Notes: generated from the letters alone by a model not told the origin. A stretch of DNA of 64,000 nt from Candidula unifasciata (GCA_905116865.2 CAJHNH020006590.1:230001-294000); one strand, 5' to 3'; shown: positions 33,216 through 45,365, numbered from the stretch's first letter. Numbers and translations are program-made.

Positions 33216-35204
33216 CCGCGTAGGAGAAGAAGAAGAGGTGGACCGAAAGTGAATGTGGGCAAACAGTGGACAGGTTTACGGTGGTTCACAGAGGAAAGAA
33301 ACTGGTCTGCTTCCAAGTCCTAGAAGTGTTGGTTAGCGCTAGCCACACACCAACCATCGTATACGAAGCGGTCTTTAAACATGCGGGGTTAGCACCTGAT
33401 AGATAATACAAACTTTGGCGCGGGAAAAGTAAGAAACCAATTTAAAAATAGCTAAATGAAACCTGCTCTTTGTGGTTTTCGGACGAGGGTACGAGAATCA
33501 CACCGTGGAAGAGATTGGGGCCTCACCGCGTAAAATTCCCACAGACAACAGTGGTTGCACGGTAGCTAACCTTCACTGTGGAGACGGCACAGACTTCCAT
33601 TGGCTGGCCGGTAAACGACTTCCTCGCCGGTCAGGACAGTGATTGGGTCTGTCTTCCCTGATCGCATCAACAGGGGTATGTTGTGGTGTACACTGTCAAG
33701 CCATTTTATGTGATGCAAATAAACCTAGTCACAATTATAACCCAAAGCTTTCCCCATCGGAGGATGTTGGTTGAACGTGACGATTTTTTTAAGCAAAGCA
33801 AGCAAGGAAATGCAAAGACGATTGAAAGAAGGTTGTGGCGGCAGAGTGGAACAAAGATATGCGACTAACAACAGTAACTTACCGACTAATTCAAGTACAA
33901 CAAAGACAACCGAGAACATAACATACTGCGTGCATGAAGACAGCAGCATTTTTTTCTTCTTCAAAATAGATCATCGGAAGGCGCAAATAAGAAGATGAGG
34001 GAATGAAGAAAATGTGTCGAGTAACAGCTTCTCCACAAATAATAGAGTTCAACAACAAAGAAGACCAAGAATTCCGTTCAAATGAGCAGCATATAGCGAA
34101 ACCTTTACAGGTATGTTTAGGCGAAGATGCTCTATGTGGCACTGGTGTTCAAACAATGCAAACAACACAGACCACGATGCATGGGATGAGACTGCAAGGA
34201 TTTATCATTTTTGAAAACAATAGTACATTCATCTGCAGAACGCCAGGTCAATTACGTGCGCGCAAGAAACGTAAAGCAGCTCTGGAATTCCCTTCTTCTG
34301 TTATGCTCCTGGACGGCCGTTGGCATTTCTGGAGTCCGACGCGGGAGTACCTTGTTTTCGGATGTCACTTTTATATTCCACTTCGTGCTGCTTGGCTCGC
34401 TTTGGTCTACGTTTATGATTCACTGCGGTCTCATCTTGTGTTAACATTACGGGGCTTTGGCTCCATTTGAATTCTTGATTTGAATCGATGATGATCACTG
34501 CTGGCATAATTTTTTTGCAGTTTTTATTATGACTAGATTTAATTACACAGTTTTCCCTGATATGGGGACAGAAAATCTTATTCTTCTGTCTTCTACCTCA
34601 TCTTAATCTCCACCGCTGCCCTTTAAGTAGGCCAATTGGGGTCTAACTAAAACCCTATATTTAGTATCCAGTCGTTAACTTCATCTTTGTCTCCACCGCT
34701 GCCGAATCTTTAGTCATTGCCCCTAAGTGCTCCGAGGCATCCCCTGTAATACTAACAAGAATATTTTATAATTTAGGAGACAGACACATGTACTGTCTCA
34801 GACACAGATAGATATGTGGTTTTAAGAAAGATAATAACCGAACATAATTTTTTGAAATTACCTGTTCAATGCAAGTAGGGAAACAAATGTTCATAGGGAA
34901 ATAACTCGAGCGAAAGTTGACTTTTACTGACTCGAAAAAATTAATAAATAAATGCAAAACAACGTGGGCCACCAATGTGAGTGTTTAATTAAACATTGTA
35001 GTCATAATGGCACATGAAAAATTTAACCCGTGTTTTGGTCACGGAAGACAGAAAAGGTTTGTGATTTATAGTATAGATGTGGGTACGAAAGATGTTATAA
35101 TGAGAAATATATTTAAAATCAGAGAATTCATAAAAATTAGTCTTACATGTCTTCTTATTCTGTTTTCGCCCTTGAAAGGGTGGTTGCACATTGTATTGTT
35201 GTTA
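33216..35204. other. Unrecognised sequence with several short open frames
   Basis: An open frame of 155 codons on the plus strand (34003-34470) and overlapping frames on the other strand (34301-34507) show no recognisable domain, signal or splice context. The base composition is more balanced than nearby, so an unidentified exon cannot be excluded, but nothing supports one directly. Confidence 0.3.
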
Positions 35205-35345
35205 ACAACTAGGCTTGCCATCTTCGCTTTTCGGCCCAATACAGTAAATCCTTAATTAGTCGCCTTTTACGACACGCTTGTTAAGGAGGTGAGAATTTAC
35301 TCTCCATCTTCCCAACCCCCAAACAGGGTCCCGGAACCTAGCTGG
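35205..35345 (+). mobile_element. Diverged family B-like fragment
   Basis: 'ttaattagtcgccttttacg', 'acacgcttgttaaggagg' and 'gtcccggaacc' match the 3' half of family B. Confidence 0.55.
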
Positions 35346-35838
35346 AGAAACGACTGACGAATGTACATGATGCTATATTTGAAAGCAGACAACAGATGAA
35401 TGTAAACAATATAACAAATACTACATGTGAAAGCAGAATAAGCTCTACAATTAAAAGTAGACTACTAATTAATGCAATAGTGAACGTGTCGCGTACTGCA
35501 TTAAGATCAAGAACAAACTAAATAAATATTGAAACACATGAAGGGCAAGTCACAACACAGAGTAGAGACTGTGATTTACATGAGACAGCAAACAGAAATA
35601 GATCCGGTGTCCTACCGGGAGTCCGTGCTACGTGACGTTGATGTCAACAGCAACTACAACAACACCAAAATCACATACTTTCATAGCGCAACAGGATGGT
35701 GTATTTGCTTCTCTGGGAAAAGGCAACACTCTTACTAGTAAAATACAACCGGAAGGAAGGTTATGTCCGCAGAAACAGTCGTTTGGGAAGTTCAGACAAT
35801 TAGTGACGATAAGTGTAAAATAACAGTTTACACTTCTT

Positions 35839-36420
35839 TTTTTTTTTGCTTCTTCTTCTTCTTCTTCTTCTTCTTTTTCTTCTTCTTCTTCTTCTTCTTC
35901 TTCTTCTTCTTCTTCTTCTTCTTCTTCTTCTTCTTCTTCTTCTTGATTTTCTTCTTCTTCTTCTTGATTTTCTTCTTCTTCTTGATTTTCTTCTTCTTCT
36001 TGATTTTCTTCTTCTTCTTCTTCTTCTTCTTCTTCTTCTTCTTCTTCTTCTTCTTGATTTTCTTCTTCTTCTTCTTCTTGATTTTCTTCTTCTTCTTGAT
36101 TTTCTTCTTCTTCTTGATTTTTTTCTTCTTCTTGATTTTCTTCTTCTTCTTCTTGATTTTCTTCTTCTTCTTCTTGTTCTTCTTCTTCTTCTTGATTTTC
36201 TTCTTCTTCTTGATTTTTTTCTTCTTCTTGATTTTCTTCTTCTTCTTCTTGATTTTCTTCTTCTTCTTCTTTTTCTTCTTCTTCATTTTCTTCTTTTTCT
36301 TCTTCTTCTTCTTCTTCTTCTTCTTCTTCTTCTTCTTCTTCTTCTTCTTCTTCTTCTTCTTCTTCTTCTTCTTCTCCTCCTCCTCCTCCTCCTCCTTCTT
36401 CTTCTTCTTTCTTTTATTTT
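35839..36420. repeat. (TTC)n array with regular TTGATTTTC interruptions, 0.58 kb
   Basis: CTT/TTC triplets on the plus strand are interrupted about 14 times by GATTTT, commonly every 18-21 bp between 35945 and 36255, giving a higher-order repeat. The right end passes to CTC triplets and a T run. All long frames here are artefacts. Confidence 0.96.
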
Positions 36421-36543
36421 TTTTTCGTCTTCTTCAGTCTTGTTCTGCCTCTCAGAGCCAGTTTTTAAAAAGACATAGTGTGCGAGTATTGGTAGGTTTC
36501 ACGTAGATGTTGATACTTACGGTGTTGGATTATTTGTTGTTTC

Positions 36544-36547
<4 letters not shown>

Positions 36548-36605
<58 letters not shown>
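36548..36605. repeat. (CT)n microsatellite
   Basis: About 58 bp of CT followed by a short GT stretch. Confidence 0.95.
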
Positions 36606-36610
<5 letters not shown>

Positions 36611-36756
36611 GTGTGTGCACGCGCATGTATGTGTTTGTGTGTTAATGTCCACACGATTAACACTAGTAAAACAATGTACGTAGAAACACTGAACTGAATA
36701 GTCCTCTTTTGGTGTCAATTGTAACAAGCTGGTTCTACAACATTGGTGCCATCTGT

Positions 36757-36990
36757 CCAAGCCTATCAGGCGTATTGGGTATACAGGGCTAGACCTATAT
36801 TTTATAGACCAACGGCACAAGACAGGTGATGTGGTCAGCATAACGCCGGTCGCCTTTACTTTCCAGCGCTTGTACCTGGTACCTACTCAAGGCTAGGTCG
36901 ACCTGGAAGCCAAAGTCATTTTTGAAAAAAAGTCCGGCCCCCACAAGGGAGCGAACCCACGACCTTCTGATTCGCAGACTCCAGCTAAAA
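36757..36990 (-). mobile_element. SINE family A copy
   Basis: It has 'gggctagacctatatttta', 'gtgatgtggtcagcataacg', 'aaggctaggtcgacctgg' and 'gagcgaacccacgaccttct', in the same order as the other minus copies. Confidence 0.85.
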
Positions 36991-37044
36991 AAAAAAAAAA
37001 GAGAAATATCAAAATTCTATTGGTTAGCTCAAGCATTACTTTGG

Positions 37045-37226
37045 GAGCCGCAATAACACAATGGCCAGGCACTCGCCGGCAACGCTTAAAGGTTGTGGGT
37101 TCCCACCCGCACTGGAGGAGGGTTTTATAAATAAATGACCCGGGCTCCCAGATCGATCCAGCCTACAACGGGAACAATGAAACGTCCTGGGAAGCAAAGG
37201 TAAATGGCGTAATGTTGACTACAGTT
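37045..37226 (+). mobile_element. SINE family A copy, plus orientation
   Basis: A tRNA-like head (GGGAGCCGCAATAACACAAT, then AAGGTTGTGGGTTCCCACCC) is followed by 'cagatcgatccagcc', 'cctgggaagcaaaggtaaat' and 'ggcgtaatgttgactaca'. It lies tail-to-head beyond an inverted copy of the same family. Confidence 0.75.
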
Positions 37227-37386
37227 TCCATCAAGTGCCAGAATGCTGCATTAGGAATTTAGGGTCAGTACCATATTCCCGAGGTTCCGATAGCAAGAAA
37301 AGAGTTCTTTATTTTTATCCTCGGAGTATTTAATAACGAAACTTCTTCTGCATTCGCTTTTCAAATATGTTGATTTTAAATAATTA

Positions 37387-37388
<2 letters not shown>

Positions 37389-37429
<41 letters not shown>

Positions 37430-37456
37430 ACCCCCCCCCCCCCCCCCCCCCCCCCC
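37389..37456. repeat. Poly-C tract (68 bp with one A)
   Basis: A run of C interrupted by a single A, the longest homopolymer in the window. Confidence 0.85.
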
Positions 37457-38259
37457 GAATCTATCGATCCATTTATGTCAAACAAAACAAACAAATCGAC
37501 CACGTTCAACATACTGCAAGCAGTATCGGTTAAAAATGGTGGTCGGGTTTCTTTGTGCCAATTATGTTGGCTAAGAAATGTAAACTGCAACAAAACTAGT
37601 GGCTTGGAACAGCACTCTAGTACCCACTGAGAACTGTTTAGGAGGGGGTCGGCATGCATTAAACACCACCACACTAACTATATAGACATACATGTACAAT
37701 TACACACGCACACATACACATATATACATACATACATTCATATATACATATACACACACATAACATACACGTCTGCAGGCCCATGTGTAAATGCACGGTA
37801 ACGCGTTTGCATATACAAACACAGATATATATATATACATGCGCACAAGCCCAATTGCGAATCCATGAACACGCGTTTGCTTACACATACGCATTTGCGC
37901 ATACACGTACACTGAACACAGACGCCTTCAGAATCTCATTTGTCTGGTCTGGTCTGGTAGTCTTAGTTTCAGCTTCATAGCAAACGGGTCGCCCCATCTT
38001 TGCTCCGCTCCTGTGCCAGCGAAAAACACCCAGAATGTTTATCACAGTCCCTTGTGGAAAGATTGACAGACTGCTGTCTCAGCATATCTAGCATACACTC
38101 GCATTAAAGCATATGGTAGCCATCCGAAGTGCTAACACAAACAGTCCAACATTAGACATGCAGTTCATCATTAATGATAGCAGAACTTGTCGCCAACAGA
38201 TAAGCAGTTGCCCACGCGATCAATTTTAATACGGGCCCCGCCAGCATTGCACGACAGGC

Positions 38260-38680
38260 ATCGCGCCATTTTCTGAATCTACAATTCATACCACGTTGGT
38301 CACAGTCGAAAAAACATTCAAAATGCAATCCGCAGCTCACAGGGTCACGCCATGCATTCAACTCAGAAGCTGGGCGACGAAACTATATCCAGTCTACAAA
38401 TGGAGCAAAAATGCATCGGCCATCGTCGGGCAGAAGCAAAAAATTTGCCTCTGCTCCGAACAGCGCCGCTGTCTAGCGTCCATTTCAACCATCTCAGGCC
38501 AAGTCGTTCTATCCTTTGCTATAGCATGTCCTTCCCATCTTTCTAATTGCATTCTCCAGCTCCCTTCTCCGTGTATTTTTGGCCTTCCATTTCTTCTATG
38601 CCCCTATGGGTTCTATTGCTAAGACATTCTAGATATCTATTTTATAGAGAATTCTAATATTCAAGGTGCCAATTTTGAAG
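38260..38680 (-). mobile_element. LINE RT C-terminal remnant (pair of 6240-6445)
   Basis: The minus strand reads NTRRRELENAIRKMGRTCYS followed by a decayed DRTTW-EMVE-like patch, the usual tail of LINE reverse transcriptases. The remainder (38260-38450) is shared with 6240-6445. Confidence 0.6.
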
Positions 38681-38699
38681 GTTTTACTAGGTGAGAGGA

Positions 38700-38875
38700 G
38701 GTATATCAACGATCCGAACTCCTTTCGGCTTTCTCCACACTGTGTCATACCTATTCTACTTGAAGCCACTTCAAGTCCAACCCTACCCTTAGTCGCCCCT
38801 TACGACATGAATGGTAGGGTGCAGAGTCACTATTCTTTGCTTCCGGTAAGGGCCCCGGTGACACACGGGCGTTAC
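38700..38875 (+). mobile_element. Diverged family B-like fragment
   Basis: 'cccttagtcgccccttacga', 'catgaatggtagggtgcaga' and 'ccggtgacacacggg' resemble the 3' half of family B, with considerable divergence. Confidence 0.45.
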
Positions 38876-39000
38876 AATGTGATAGCTGGCAATAAAGCGG
38901 AAGAAATAATCACACGCAACGCGTTGTTTTGGGACGTCATGATAAAATGGCATAACTTTGAAAGAATATGAGTTCATCCGGTCAGTTACGTTTTCTCTAG

Positions 39001-39335
39001 GGAGCTGCGTGGTCTCGAGGCATGGTGTCCGCCTCGAGTGCTAGAGGTTCCGGGGTTAACCCCCGGTAAGGACTGGGATTTTTTCGCGTAGACTAGGATT
39101 TCTAGTAATTCCACCAGGTCTCTGGGTATTGAGATCGGACGCCCGTGTGCATTGTTGCACACGTAAAGAATCCCTTGGCAGTTAGAAATCGAAAAGAGTA
39201 GCCTAACGGCGCTGCCCGGGCAAAATTTGGCATTAAAAAATTCTACCCAAAGCATTTCAGGATCCTCGCCGGTGCTACAGAGGATGTGCACTGAGCTGAG
39301 CTTCTTTAAACTTGAGTTAGAAAAAGAACAGAGCA
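39001..39335 (+). mobile_element. SINE family C, nearly complete copy
   Basis: The head GGAGCTGCGTGGTCTCGAGG with CCGCCTCGAGTGCTAGAGG and GGTTCCGGGGTTAACCCCCG looks derived from a tRNA with a long variable arm. The body holds 'gtctctgggtattgagatcg', 'acgcccgtgtgcattg', 'taacggcgctgcccgggcaa' and the 3' part 'aggatcctcgccggtgctac'. Copies occur at 31310-31665 (minus) and 16488-16575 (plus). Confidence 0.85.
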
Positions 39336-40239
39336 CTTATGGGTTACTACCCGTGTGACACGATGTTAATTTGTTCGTTGTTCAAAACATCAAACCTCGT
39401 TTTCTCACTGAGCTGTTTTTCAGTGCTGCGTGGTCGACTAGTCAAAAGACCATGCGTACAAGGAAGAAGGGAAATTTTAAGTCAGCAGACAAAACAGAGG
39501 CCACTTAAACAACCCAGCGACGTTTTGAAGAAGACATGAAGATAACATTCACAAAATCCTCTACTTTTGAAGCTGTAATACATCCTGAATATGTCATGAT
39601 GGTTTTCGAAACAGGAATCTTTAACTGTTTCCCTCTTTGATGACTTATAATTGCTTTAATTCAAGTAATCCACTTGTTAGTTTCTGTAATTGTGCATGTA
39701 TGCACGTATGCACACTGAACAAGTATCACCACTTATATTTGCAATACGCTAGTGTACGTGTAAAAGGAAATTAAACCTTTCTCTACGTGTCTCAAAAGAA
39801 ATGTAATGGGGAGGCTAACATAAGACCAGAACTCTAATTCTGTTTTTTGACCACCCACAATGACGGAACAAACATTTTTAAGCAAAAAGAAAGCAATATT
39901 TTAATTTTACAGTTTTATAGAATAGGACGATAAACGAGGTGGACATACGGGATTGAGATTTCTAACGAAGACCAGGTTAAAGAGTCCTTTTTTTTTTTAC
40001 AATTAAACTAAAATGGTACACCCAGTCATGAACTTGATTTGTTCGTATAATCCGTTCGCGACAGGAAATGTTCGCGAGCAGAACGATTTTTTCTCACTGA
40101 AATTAGTGTAAAGCAAATAAATCCGTTCACCTGCCGCAAAAATACTTTTTTTTTTCTTTCTGACCTTTCAGGTTGATGTTTGTTAGCACTGATAAATTCA
40201 CATACATGTGCGAGCAATGAACTAACCGTTACATAGTAA
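39336..40239. other. Unrecognised sequence, with a good splice-acceptor look-alike
   Basis: 'gagctgtttttcag' at about 39410-39423 is a good acceptor look-alike followed by a basic open frame of roughly 25-40 codons depending on frame. No donor or partner exon was found, so no gene is called. Confidence 0.3.
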
Positions 40240-40345
40240 AGTAAGTAAAGATCCCGTTTCACGCCTTAGGCGCATCGGACATATGGGAAGAGCATCCCAT
40301 ATTTTTACAGACTAATCTGCACACTAGGTGGGTAATGTAAACAAT
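40240..40345 (-). mobile_element. SINE family A 3' fragment
   Basis: 'agtaagtaaagatcccgttt', 'cacgccttaggcgcat' and a decayed 'catatttttacagactaatc' block correspond to the family A 3' end in minus orientation. Confidence 0.65.
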
Positions 40346-40456
40346 TATATGGCTGAAATTATATTTCCTACGGCTTCAGGGTTTGTTAAGAAAGATTTTC
40401 CTGTCGCATGATTCTTAAGAAATTGCATTACTCTGATGAAAAGTCTGTATTATTCT

Positions 40457-40460
<4 letters not shown>

Positions 40461-40529
<69 letters not shown>

Positions 40530-40640
40530 GAGAGAGGGAGGTGGAAGAAAAAAGAAAAGAAAGATGAAGAGACAGACTGAGACAGAGAGAAAGAAAGAGA
40601 GAGAGAGAGAGGGAGGGAGAGAGAGAAGGGGGCAGAGCGG
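40461..40640. repeat. (GA)n microsatellite, interrupted
   Basis: About 65 bp of pure GA is followed by about 110 bp of purine-rich interrupted GA and GGA. Confidence 0.93.
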
Positions 40641-40975
40641 GAGACAGAACACAAGGGAAAGACAGTGAAAAAGAGTTAGTTCGAGAGGGGTAGGGGGTAA
40701 ACTACTTTCGTCCGTTACATAGGAGCATTCTATATCCTTGAAAGGCTAGTGAATGTCATCCCACGTGAAGCAGGAAGATAAATATTTTCAAATAGCCCAT
40801 TTATTTATCTTCAAAATAATAATTCATTCAATACCACATGTTGCAAATTAATTAAACTGTAGTTCAGTTTGTGTATAAATCTACTCGATATCAATTGTTA
40901 CCACCGATCCGCCACGCTAGCCTCACAAAAACGGGAATTCCCGTTTGACCTGAACGGCCTTATGTCTGGAGCTGG

Positions 40976-41115
40976 CCGTGGTTAGGAGGAAGTCGCAATG
41001 ACGTGAGTCGTCATAGTTAGGAGCGGGGCGCAATAAAAAGGTTTGTCACAGTTAGGAGAGAGTCGAAATGAAAAGGTCCGTCACGATTTGAAAGCGTCAC
41101 AATAGGGTGATGCTT
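40976..41115. repeat. Degenerate tandem repeat of about 34 bp, 4 units
   Basis: The unit is like GTCACAGTTAGGAGAGAGTC followed by GAAATGAAAAGG. The outer units are more diverged. Confidence 0.6.
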
Positions 41116-41439
41116 TCATACTGAAAGGCAATACTCAAAGACAGAAAAGGAGTCAGAAGGGGGTGGTCACAGTGGGGAAAGAGGTTTCACAATGTTGAAG
41201 GCACGAAAATAAAGATCTGCGAGAAGGTTGAAGAGCAATTAAAATCTAACAGCGGGTTTTAGACAAAAATACAACGACTGCTTTTACTTTCCATCTCATT
41301 TTTTCTTATACCTGTTTTGACTGGAAGATCTCCCTGAAAGTGAATCCGAACCCACGACCTCTGTATCGACAAGCAAGCGAACTTTAAGCACGCCCTATCC
41401 AATTTGTATTTTGAACATATGGTAAGAGATGCCCCTTCT

Positions 41440-41645
41440 TCTTCTCGTTCATCAGCTGTAAACTCCGGCGCAAAGTGCTGGCTTATTCATATCTTATCTG
41501 ACGAATTTGTATGTAGGCAGATGCACTCCAACACTGAAGGATATGCTCCTAATTAGTCGACTTTTATGACATGCTTGTTAGGCATCAATGGGTCTATACC
41601 CTCACAATGAGCCCGGAACCCACACGGGAAGGGGGGGGGGGGCTG
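41440..41645 (+). mobile_element. SINE-like family B copy with G-run
   Basis: It contains 'cagctgtaaactccggcgca', 'ctaattagtcgacttttatg', 'acatgcttgttaggc', 'aatgggtctat' and 'gcccggaacccacacgggaa', followed by G10 or more. Confidence 0.75.
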
Positions 41646-41736
41646 AGGGGCTGAGAGATTAATGTCATACTTAACTTTGCTTAAGGGATAGCGACGCTTA
41701 CACATTTTATGATGAGGGCCTAAACTTTAAGAGGTT

Positions 41737-41779
41737 AACAACAACAACAACAACAACAATGAGTAATGGCATTTAAATA

Positions 41780-41874
<95 letters not shown>

Positions 41875-41921
41875 AAACAATTCAATTTAAACCTCTATAC
41901 ACAGTGGGGGGGGGGGGGGGG
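41737..41921. repeat. Compound (CAA)n, (CA)n, (TA)n and poly-G microsatellites
   Basis: CAA (41737-41758), CA (about 41783-41821), TA (about 41822-41876) and a G-run (about 41906-41921) lie in succession. Confidence 0.9.
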
Positions 41922-42455
41922 TATCTTAAACCCCCTCACAAAATAGGGGGAGGGGTCAGAGCTATACCCTGCCCCGAAAAAAATCTGGGGTTGACGGTGG
42001 GAGGGGTCAATGTGCATCAGCCGTTAGGTTCCTCCACGTCTGCTTTCCTTCTAACTTTGACCCTGCAAACATACAACTGGCTGTTTCTTTCGCCTAATCA
42101 AATCAAAATGCTTGCGGCCCCCCCCCCCCCTCCTTTTAAAAAAACCCTCACATAAGAGCAGGCATTTTCAATGATTAGACATGCCCATTTGCACATGCGT
42201 GCTTGTATAACCCCTACATGCTTTACACTGAAGCATTTTTGTCAAGATATTGTACATCGGGCTCTTTTATCGGTCTTTGAATGAAAATCATTTTGTTTTA
42301 CACGTAAGATACAAGTGAACGCAATGGAAGATAGCCTGACCGTCTGACAAATCTATAACGTTTGAATAGATAACATACGGAAACAGACAGCTTTGCAGAA
42401 TCATGCACTTTATACAGTTCATGGCCATATCAAGCAGGCTGTGATACCAAGTAAT

Positions 42456-42775
42456 GGTCTTCTTCCTCTTTGCTGCTGCTGCTGCTGCTTCTTCTCCTCC
42501 TCCTCCTTCTTCTTCTGCTTCTTTTTACTTCTTCTTCTTCCGCCTCCTCTTCTGCTTTTCTTCTTCTTCTTCTTCTTCTTCTTCTTCTTCTTCTTCTTCT
42601 TCTTCTTCTTCTTCTTCTTCTTCTTCTTCTTCTTCTTTTTCTTCTGCTTCCTCCTTCTCTCCTGCTTCTTCTTCTTCTTCTTTTTCTTCTTCTTCCGCCT
42701 CCTCTTGTTTTTCTTCTTCTTCTTTCTTCTTCTTTTTCTTCTTTTTTCTTTTTCTTCTTATTCTTCTTCTTCAGC
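42456..42775. repeat. CTG/CTT/CTC triplet tract
   Basis: A pyrimidine-rich triplet tract begins with CTG repeats (about 42471-42489) and continues as interrupted CTT and CTC. Frames rich in S, L and F are artefacts. Confidence 0.9.
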
Positions 42776-42854
42776 GCTCGCCCTCAAAAGCGGGTTGGCA
42801 CGTTGTGTCACGACTTACGGCTACGCTGCGATACCTGCGGTTTTTTTTTTTTTT

Positions 42855-42940
42855 TTTGGTCGAAACATCCGATTTCAGTAAACTCCTAATAAGACGTCTT
42901 TTAGGACATGCTTGAAAAAGTTTGAAACCCACTGTCTAAG
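42855..42940 (+). mobile_element. Diverged family B-like fragment
   Basis: 'gaaacatccgatttcagtaa', 'actcctaataagacgtcttt' and 'aggacatgctt' resemble the family B middle section. Confidence 0.45.
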
Positions 42941-43870
42941 GTAAACAGAGAAAAACGTTAGGATATAACTATTGGAGAAACACCCACTAGGTATTAAATG
43001 GGTTAAAAAGACTACAATTAACGACTTGAAGGGTTTCTTTTTCTTTCGTTAAAAAAAAAAAAAAAAACAGGATGCATGTAAAGAAAGAATAGTGGCGGTA
43101 GAAAAAAAGTGAATGGGGATCCTTCAGCTGTCTGACATATCAAATAAAAGCGATAATAAGGAAAATTACAAAAAACAAAGCGTCTTTCTCGACTGCATAA
43201 CTTTATTCATTGCGGTTTGTTTTTTTTCTGTTCTAAACTGCAGAACGCTTACACCTTGTAGATAAGAAACAGAGTTAGCGTCTGTAGACAGGAGACGAAT
43301 AACGACAACCCAGACATATTTGCGGCACACAAAGCAGAAGTGGACGAATCAGGAAGTGGCACCGCCCACACGCCTTTTATTTAAGAGGTCGGAACAAGGC
43401 AAAAGTTGTTAACTTTTCTTTCACTTCCTACGATGGTGCTTAATAGCTAAGTCCCGAAGTTTTGTCAGGGAAATATTTAAGAAAACTCCATCTATATATA
43501 ATTATTTTTATTTGTTAATGTGTTTGCGTACAAGTTAAAGCATGTTATCCTAACCGAGCATTCTTATCAACGATGAAATATAAGTAAATATCAATTAAAC
43601 CGACCAGAATATAAACGCAGAACAAAAAGTTGTGATGTACTTATAACAGTCGTCTGGAAATGTTATTTGAACACGATTTTTAATAGAAACTTCATTTCTT
43701 ACAGTTAAAATCCAGAGACGGAACAAAGTAACAAAATAGTATAAAAAGAAGAATACAGAAACGGACCTCGATCCAACAAACAGATTTCTGTACATACTCA
43801 TAAATTTACTGTGCGTAACAGGCCCAGTTTGTGATAAAATCGTAACTAAGGAAAGTTCACCAGTTTAAAA
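42941..43870. other. Upstream flank of the receptor gene
   Basis: No promoter motif can be assigned with confidence. A poly-A run lies at about 43051-43068. The in-frame TAA at 43847-43849 closes the frame upstream of the receptor start, so the ATG at 43871 is the first available. Upstream non-coding exons cannot be excluded. Confidence 0.45.
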
Positions 43871-44268
43871 ATGGCTATGGCTTTTATCGGTAACATCACC
43901 AGCGCCTTACATCAGGAAATGCAAAACGGTGCCGAAAATGCAAGCACCCATTCCAACTTCAGCCTTGTAACCAAAGCACCCCCTGCCATACAACCAACGG
44001 TCCCCGAGTACCTGAAGCAGACGGTCTTCATGTGTGACCACGTGCTCATGCCTCTGATCTGCTGTCTGGGAATTGTTGGAAACGGACTCAGTTTGTGCGT
44101 CTTGACGCGGAGGGAAATAGCAGCAGCCACAACGTGTTTCCTGACTGCCATGGCAGTGTCTGACCTGCTGCTGCTGCTTCTGCAGGTGCCCACCTTCTTC
44201 GAGCTCAACGCCAGCATAGCCAGATCTGACTCCTTTAAGATTTTCATACGGTTTTACACTGTCATACG
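43871..44268 (+). CDS. Rhodopsin-class GPCR, FMRFamide-receptor-like, exon 1
   Basis: This exon encodes residues 1-132 and two bases of codon 133 of a 410-residue plasma-membrane receptor. Residues 1-50 form an extracellular tail with N-glycosylation sequons at N8, N23 and N29. TM1 (about 52-79) contains the GN motif with N71 (position 1.50). TM2 (about 87-110) contains AVSDLL with D98 (2.50). Another sequon, N113, lies in the first extracellular loop. An in-frame stop at 43847 precedes the ATG at 43871; M3 is an alternative start. The donor is CG|GTAAGC. The family couples to G proteins; the ligand cannot be read, and a peptide is the best guess. The usual cysteine before TM3 (3.25) is a threonine here (T130). 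There is no upstream neighbour gene within the window's left half. Confidence 0.9.
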
Positions 44269-44373
44269 GTAAGCGGCAATTTATATATTATTTATACTAC
44301 GTATTCTTGCATCCTTAATTGAGCGCGTATCTATCTGTCTACATATTATACACACATCACACATACACACACA

Positions 44374-44376
<3 letters not shown>

Positions 44377-44428
<52 letters not shown>
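44377..44428. repeat. (TA)n microsatellite
   Basis: About 52 bp of TA preceded by a short CA run. Confidence 0.9.
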
Positions 44429-44431
<3 letters not shown>

Positions 44432-44501
44432 GTGGCACCTTTCTGTCTTTCGAGGCGACAGTGTTATACTGTGCTATGTGGAGACATGGAACTCATCGCC
44501 C

Positions 44502-44747
44502 TTATCGATGGCGAATGTAACTAGCAAGACCTGTCCGTGTTAAGAAAAGTCCTCCACAATAATAGCATGGGATTTCAGGACCGCTGTTATCAACATTTGC
44601 ATTTAGTGTATTTCTTCTTAGACGCTCAGCTCGCATCCTTTCTGCAATCATTTCTTTCTTTATATTTATTCCTTTTCTGGTGTACCCCCTCCACAGAACA
44701 CGGTCTTTTAACCCATATATATAATATCTATACATCTGCCAACACAC
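44502..44747 (-). mobile_element. Probable LINE C-terminal zinc-finger remnant
   Basis: The minus strand reads KKEMIAERMRAERLRRNTL and ends with CYYCGGLFLTRTGLASYIRH, a CxxC followed by RTGL and a histidine-rich end (SHIRxH-like). This resembles the zinc finger at the C-terminus of some LINE ORF2 proteins. The likely first zinc histidine is replaced by tyrosine. No RT motif is visible beside it. Confidence 0.5.
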
Positions 44748-44972
44748 CCAACACGACTAGACAGGATTTTTTTTTTCGTACCCACAGAATGTCCCAACTA
44801 AAGTCTCCTATTGTAGATTTATGCATGTGCCAATGACTCCCTTAGCCACAACGTTCACCTGTCTTTGTGATACTGTACAGCTGACTAGTTCTACTTTTCG
44901 TTTGGTTTGATATCATGTCATGCATGATACAACTCAAGTCCTGATACACTGGCACAAATATATACAGTAAAA

Positions 44973-45185
44973 AGTGAGGTAAAAGACCCTTTTCCACGTA
45001 AAGGGCTAGACCTATATTTTATAGATCAATCGGCACCTAATGGGTGAAGTCAGCATTATGCCGACCGCTTTTACTTCCCAGGATGGCACCTGGTACCCAC
45101 TCAAAGCTGGGTCAATCTGAAAGTCGAGTTTCGGTTTCCTCAGAATCCAAACCCCCGACCTTCCGTTTCGCAGGCAAATGGTTCC
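44973..45185 (-). mobile_element. SINE family A copy
   Basis: 'gggctagacctatatttta', 'gggtgaagtcagcattatgc', 'ggcacctggtacccactcaa' and 'cccccgaccttccgtttcgc' follow the family order. The head is truncated. Confidence 0.8.
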
Positions 45186-45365
45186 CCTCTCTGTTTATTT
45201 ATTTCGCAGGCAAGCGTATTTATACAGCAGCCTCTGCTATATCCGACCCAATGCAGCGGAAGACTATGTCGGACAAGGAAAGGCCGGATAAACCGGAGTA
45301 GCCATAACATTAAAAACACCTTTTTTTTCATATTTTCCAATCTATTAGAACAAGCCAATACATTA

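Noticed and set aside
34003..34470. 155-codon open frame as a gene
   Set aside because: No domain, no splice context and competing frames on the other strand. The composition does not decide it.
42393..42915. Frames rich in S, F, L and C over 130 codons
   Set aside because: Translation of the CTG/CTT/CTC triplet tract.
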